Shown one piece after another: positions 62,108 through 64,000 of a stretch of DNA of 64,000 bases. Origin of the DNA: Liquorilactobacillus cacaonum DSM 21116 (GTDB lineage: Bacteria; Bacillota; Bacilli; Lactobacillales; Lactobacillaceae); the NCBI RefSeq assembly GCF_001436735.1, contig NZ_AYZE01000014.1, forward strand, positions 63,409-127,408, written 5' to 3'. How positions within the stretch are numbered: the stretch's first letter is position 1; every line of letters starts with the position of its first letter. The notes under the pieces were generated by a model. It was not told where the DNA came from, did no database searches, and was given only the letters and a program-made list of their open reading frames with translations. A program made the position numbers and the translations under genes.

Positions 62108-64000
62108 ATGAAGTTAAAGTCACTGATAATCAATGGCTTCAAGTCTTTTGCAGATAAAACGCAAATTAATTTTCAAGATGGCATAACTGCGGTTGTCGGT
62201 CCAAATGGAAGTGGGAAAAGTAATGTAATTGAGGCAATCAGGTGGGTTTTAGGGGAACAGTCTGCCAAAAATTTGCGTGGCGAAAAGATGCAGGATGTAA
62301 TTTTTGCAGGAACAAGTAATCGTGCACCCCTTAATAGAGCCGAAGTTGAAATTATTTTTGATAATAAAGATCGCTATTTGCCGATAAACGAAGATGAAAT
62401 TGTGATTGCTCGTAGGATTTATCGCAATGGGGACAGCGAATTTTTGGTGAATGGTAAACCGGTTCGTTTAAAAGATATAACTAGTTTGATGATGGATACA
62501 GGTCTTGGAAGGGAATCATTTTCAATTATTTCTCAAGGACGTGTGGAGTCAATTTTTAATAGTAAGCCTGAAGAAAGACGGATAATTATTGAAGAAGTAG
62601 CTGGAGTTTTGAAATATAAAAAAGAAAAGCAAAAGGCACAACAAGAACTTTTTGAAACTGCTGATCATTTAGATAGAGTGGCTGATATTGTGATTGAACT
62701 TCAAAAACAGCGAGAGCCATTAAAAAAACAGAGTAGTATTGCAAAAGATTATCTAGAACAGAAAAAAGATTTTGATTATTATAATTTAAATCGATTAGTT
62801 TTGGAAATTGACAGAGATACTGGTAAAAAGACGGAATTTGAAAGTGAAATGGCAAGGGTAGAAGATACTATTTCTAGAAATAAAAAAGAGATTGTTTCGT
62901 TTGAAAAGTTAATTAGCACCTTACACAAGAAACAAGAGGAACTAAATCAGTTACTTGACGCTTTACAAGAAGAATCAGCACTTTTGTCAGGGAAAAAGGA
63001 ACGTTATAGTGGTAAAAAGGAAGTATCTCAAAAGGAAAAGGATTTTCAATTACAAAAAGTTACAGAAATTAAACAACAAAAAGAGCAAAATGAAAAAAAA
63101 TTAAGTGGGTTAAAAATTGAATTATCTCAATTAAGAGAGCAGATACAAGAGTTTTCTAAAGAACGAATGACTTTGGAAGAAGAAATTGCTGCTGTAACTG
63201 GAGCTCAAGGTATTGATAAGATTCAACTTTCAAATAGCATTGAAAAACTACGACAACAGATTATTGATAAAATGCAAGAACAAACCTCGTTGAAAAACCA
63301 GCTTGTATATCTTGCAAAAGAACAACAAAAACAGGCAGCTAGTAAAGATGCTTTTATTAAAAGAACTGAAAAGCAACGTAATTTAATATTCGAACTAGAA
63401 CAGCAAAAACAGGAACTAACTATTGCTTATGAAAAAAAGAATAGTCAATTTTTAAAATTAAAAGAACAAATTGTAAATTCCAAAGATAAACTTACAAATT
63501 TACAGGCGGACTTACAACATAAGAAGGAACAATGGTATAAAGCACTTGAAATTGTTCAAAAAGCGCAAGCACAACATGATAGTTTAAAAAATATTGAGGA
63601 TAATTTTTCGGGGTATTATCGAGGCGTAAAGGAAATACTGCAGAAAAGGAATGAATTTCCAGGAATCATTGGCTCTGTTGCAGAGTTACTCGATGTTCCA
63701 TCAAAAATCGCGTACGCAATTGAAATTGCGCTTGGGAGCCAAGTGCAAAATATTGTAGTAGATGATGAGAATGCGGCAAAATATGGCATTGATTATTTAG
63801 TGAAAAATCGTCTAGGAAGAGTTACATTCCTACCTAGAAATGTAGTAAGACAACGGAAGATTAATGAATATCAAAATAGTATTTTAGCGGATATTTCAGG
63901 AGTATTAGGGACAGGTAATACTTTAGTTAAATGTGCTAAGGATAATCAGCCAATTTTGAATTATTTGCTTGGATCAACGGTTATTGTTGAAGATATTGAT
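62108..64000 (+). CDS. smc: Chromosome segregation protein SMC (partial, runs off the window)
   Basis: 631 codons without a stop; the C-terminal half lies beyond base 64,000. KSLIINGFKSFADK and Walker A GPNGSGKS (31-38) form the ATPase N-lobe, followed by EEVAGVLKYKKEK and a long coiled coil (about 170-505). From about 515 a hinge domain begins (FPGIIGSVAELLDV...LGSQVQNIVVDD). AAGGAG is 9 nt before the ATG. Confidence 0.95.
   Translation, partial: MKLKSLIINGFKSFADKTQINFQDGITAVVGPNGSGKSNVIEAIRWVLGEQSAKNLRGEKMQDVIFAGTSNRAPLNRAEVEIIFDNKDRYLPINEDEIVIARRIYRNGDSEFLVNGKPVRLKDITSLMMDTGLGRESFSIISQGRVESIFNSKPEERRIIIEEVAGVLKYKKEKQKAQQELFETADHLDRVADIVIELQKQREPLKKQSSIAKDYLEQKKDFDYYNLNRLVLEIDRDTGKKTEFESEMARVEDTISRNKKEIVSFEKLISTLHKKQEELNQLLDALQEESALLSGKKERYSGKKEVSQKEKDFQLQKVTEIKQQKEQNEKKLSGLKIELSQLREQIQEFSKERMTLEEEIAAVTGAQGIDKIQLSNSIEKLRQQIIDKMQEQTSLKNQLVYLAKEQQKQAASKDAFIKRTEKQRNLIFELEQQKQELTIAYEKKNSQFLKLKEQIVNSKDKLTNLQADLQHKKEQWYKALEIVQKAQAQHDSLKNIEDNFSGYYRGVKEILQKRNEFPGIIGSVAELLDVPSKIAYAIEIALGSQVQNIVVDDENAAKYGIDYLVKNRLGRVTFLPRNVVRQRKINEYQNSILADISGVLGTGNTLVKCAKDNQPILNYLLGSTVIVEDID

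Noticed and set aside
1-64000. CRISPR arrays, prophage, insertion sequences, toxin-antitoxin modules, tRNA or rRNA genes
   Set aside because: No regularly spaced repeats, transposase or integrase motifs, or conserved RNA gene sequences were seen by eye on either strand; a tRNA scan would confirm this.

Overview
This window is a strongly AT-rich Gram-positive chromosome segment, most likely from a member of the Lactobacillaceae. The evidence is gene content and order rather than a database match: a Lactobacillus-type nucleoside 2-deoxyribosyltransferase, an Ami-type oligopeptide transporter with its long OppB subunit, a D-amino-acid aminotransferase, a DUF3042 microprotein, AAGGAG-type ribosome binding sites, many UUG starts, and Firmicutes gene orders such as gmk-rpoZ-coaBC-priA-fmt-rsmB-prpC-prkC-rsgA-rpe-thiN and recG-plsX-acpP-rnc-smc. 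I see no rRNA, tRNA, CRISPR array, prophage or insertion sequence.

The left part (1-32,800) is the more variable half. It starts inside a CsbB-like glycosyltransferase (minus strand), followed by a UMF1-type transporter, the deoxyribosyltransferase, and a YfhO-type membrane glycosyltransferase with a small membrane protein. Then come a threonine dehydratase-like enzyme, an AI-2E family protein, a beta-lactamase-fold protein (minus), a second MFS transporter with a Nudix hydrolase, an RpiB/LacAB-like isomerase lacking the usual cysteine, a MazG-like protein, an M42 aminopeptidase, a 58-residue membrane protein, an SDR oxidoreductase, ThiD, CutC and Ndk. A GT-C-like membrane protein overlaps a serine hydrolase gene. 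A third MFS gene diverges from an HTH regulator across a perfect 20-bp palindrome. Dat, a YoaK-like protein, the oppABCDF operon with a consensus promoter, and a second large YfhO protein (minus) follow.

The right part (32,900-64,000) is conserved housekeeping DNA, almost all on the plus strand: a class B penicillin-binding protein, L33, folate cyclo-ligase, rhomboid protease, YqgQ, glucokinase and a rhodanese-like protein. Next are miaA, ynbB and glnR-glnA with a GlnR box, an SOS-type small gene (minus) under two LexA-like boxes, the gmk-to-thiN cluster, rpmB (minus), yloU-yloV, recG, plsX, acpP, rnc and the start of smc, which runs off the window.

Themes linking the genes are envelope polymer decoration (one GT2 enzyme, three GT-C-like proteins, two penicillin-recognising-fold hydrolases, PBP2b and the PASTA kinase/phosphatase pair), peptide and nitrogen supply (Opp, M42 peptidase, GlnR/GlnA), and translation and genome maintenance. 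The most unusual sequence signals are apparent AUC/AUU start codons (priA most convincingly), the palindromic operator, and the paired LexA-like boxes. I found no clear wholly new multi-gene system; the overlapping GT-C/serine-hydrolase pair is the best candidate for an undescribed envelope-modification unit.
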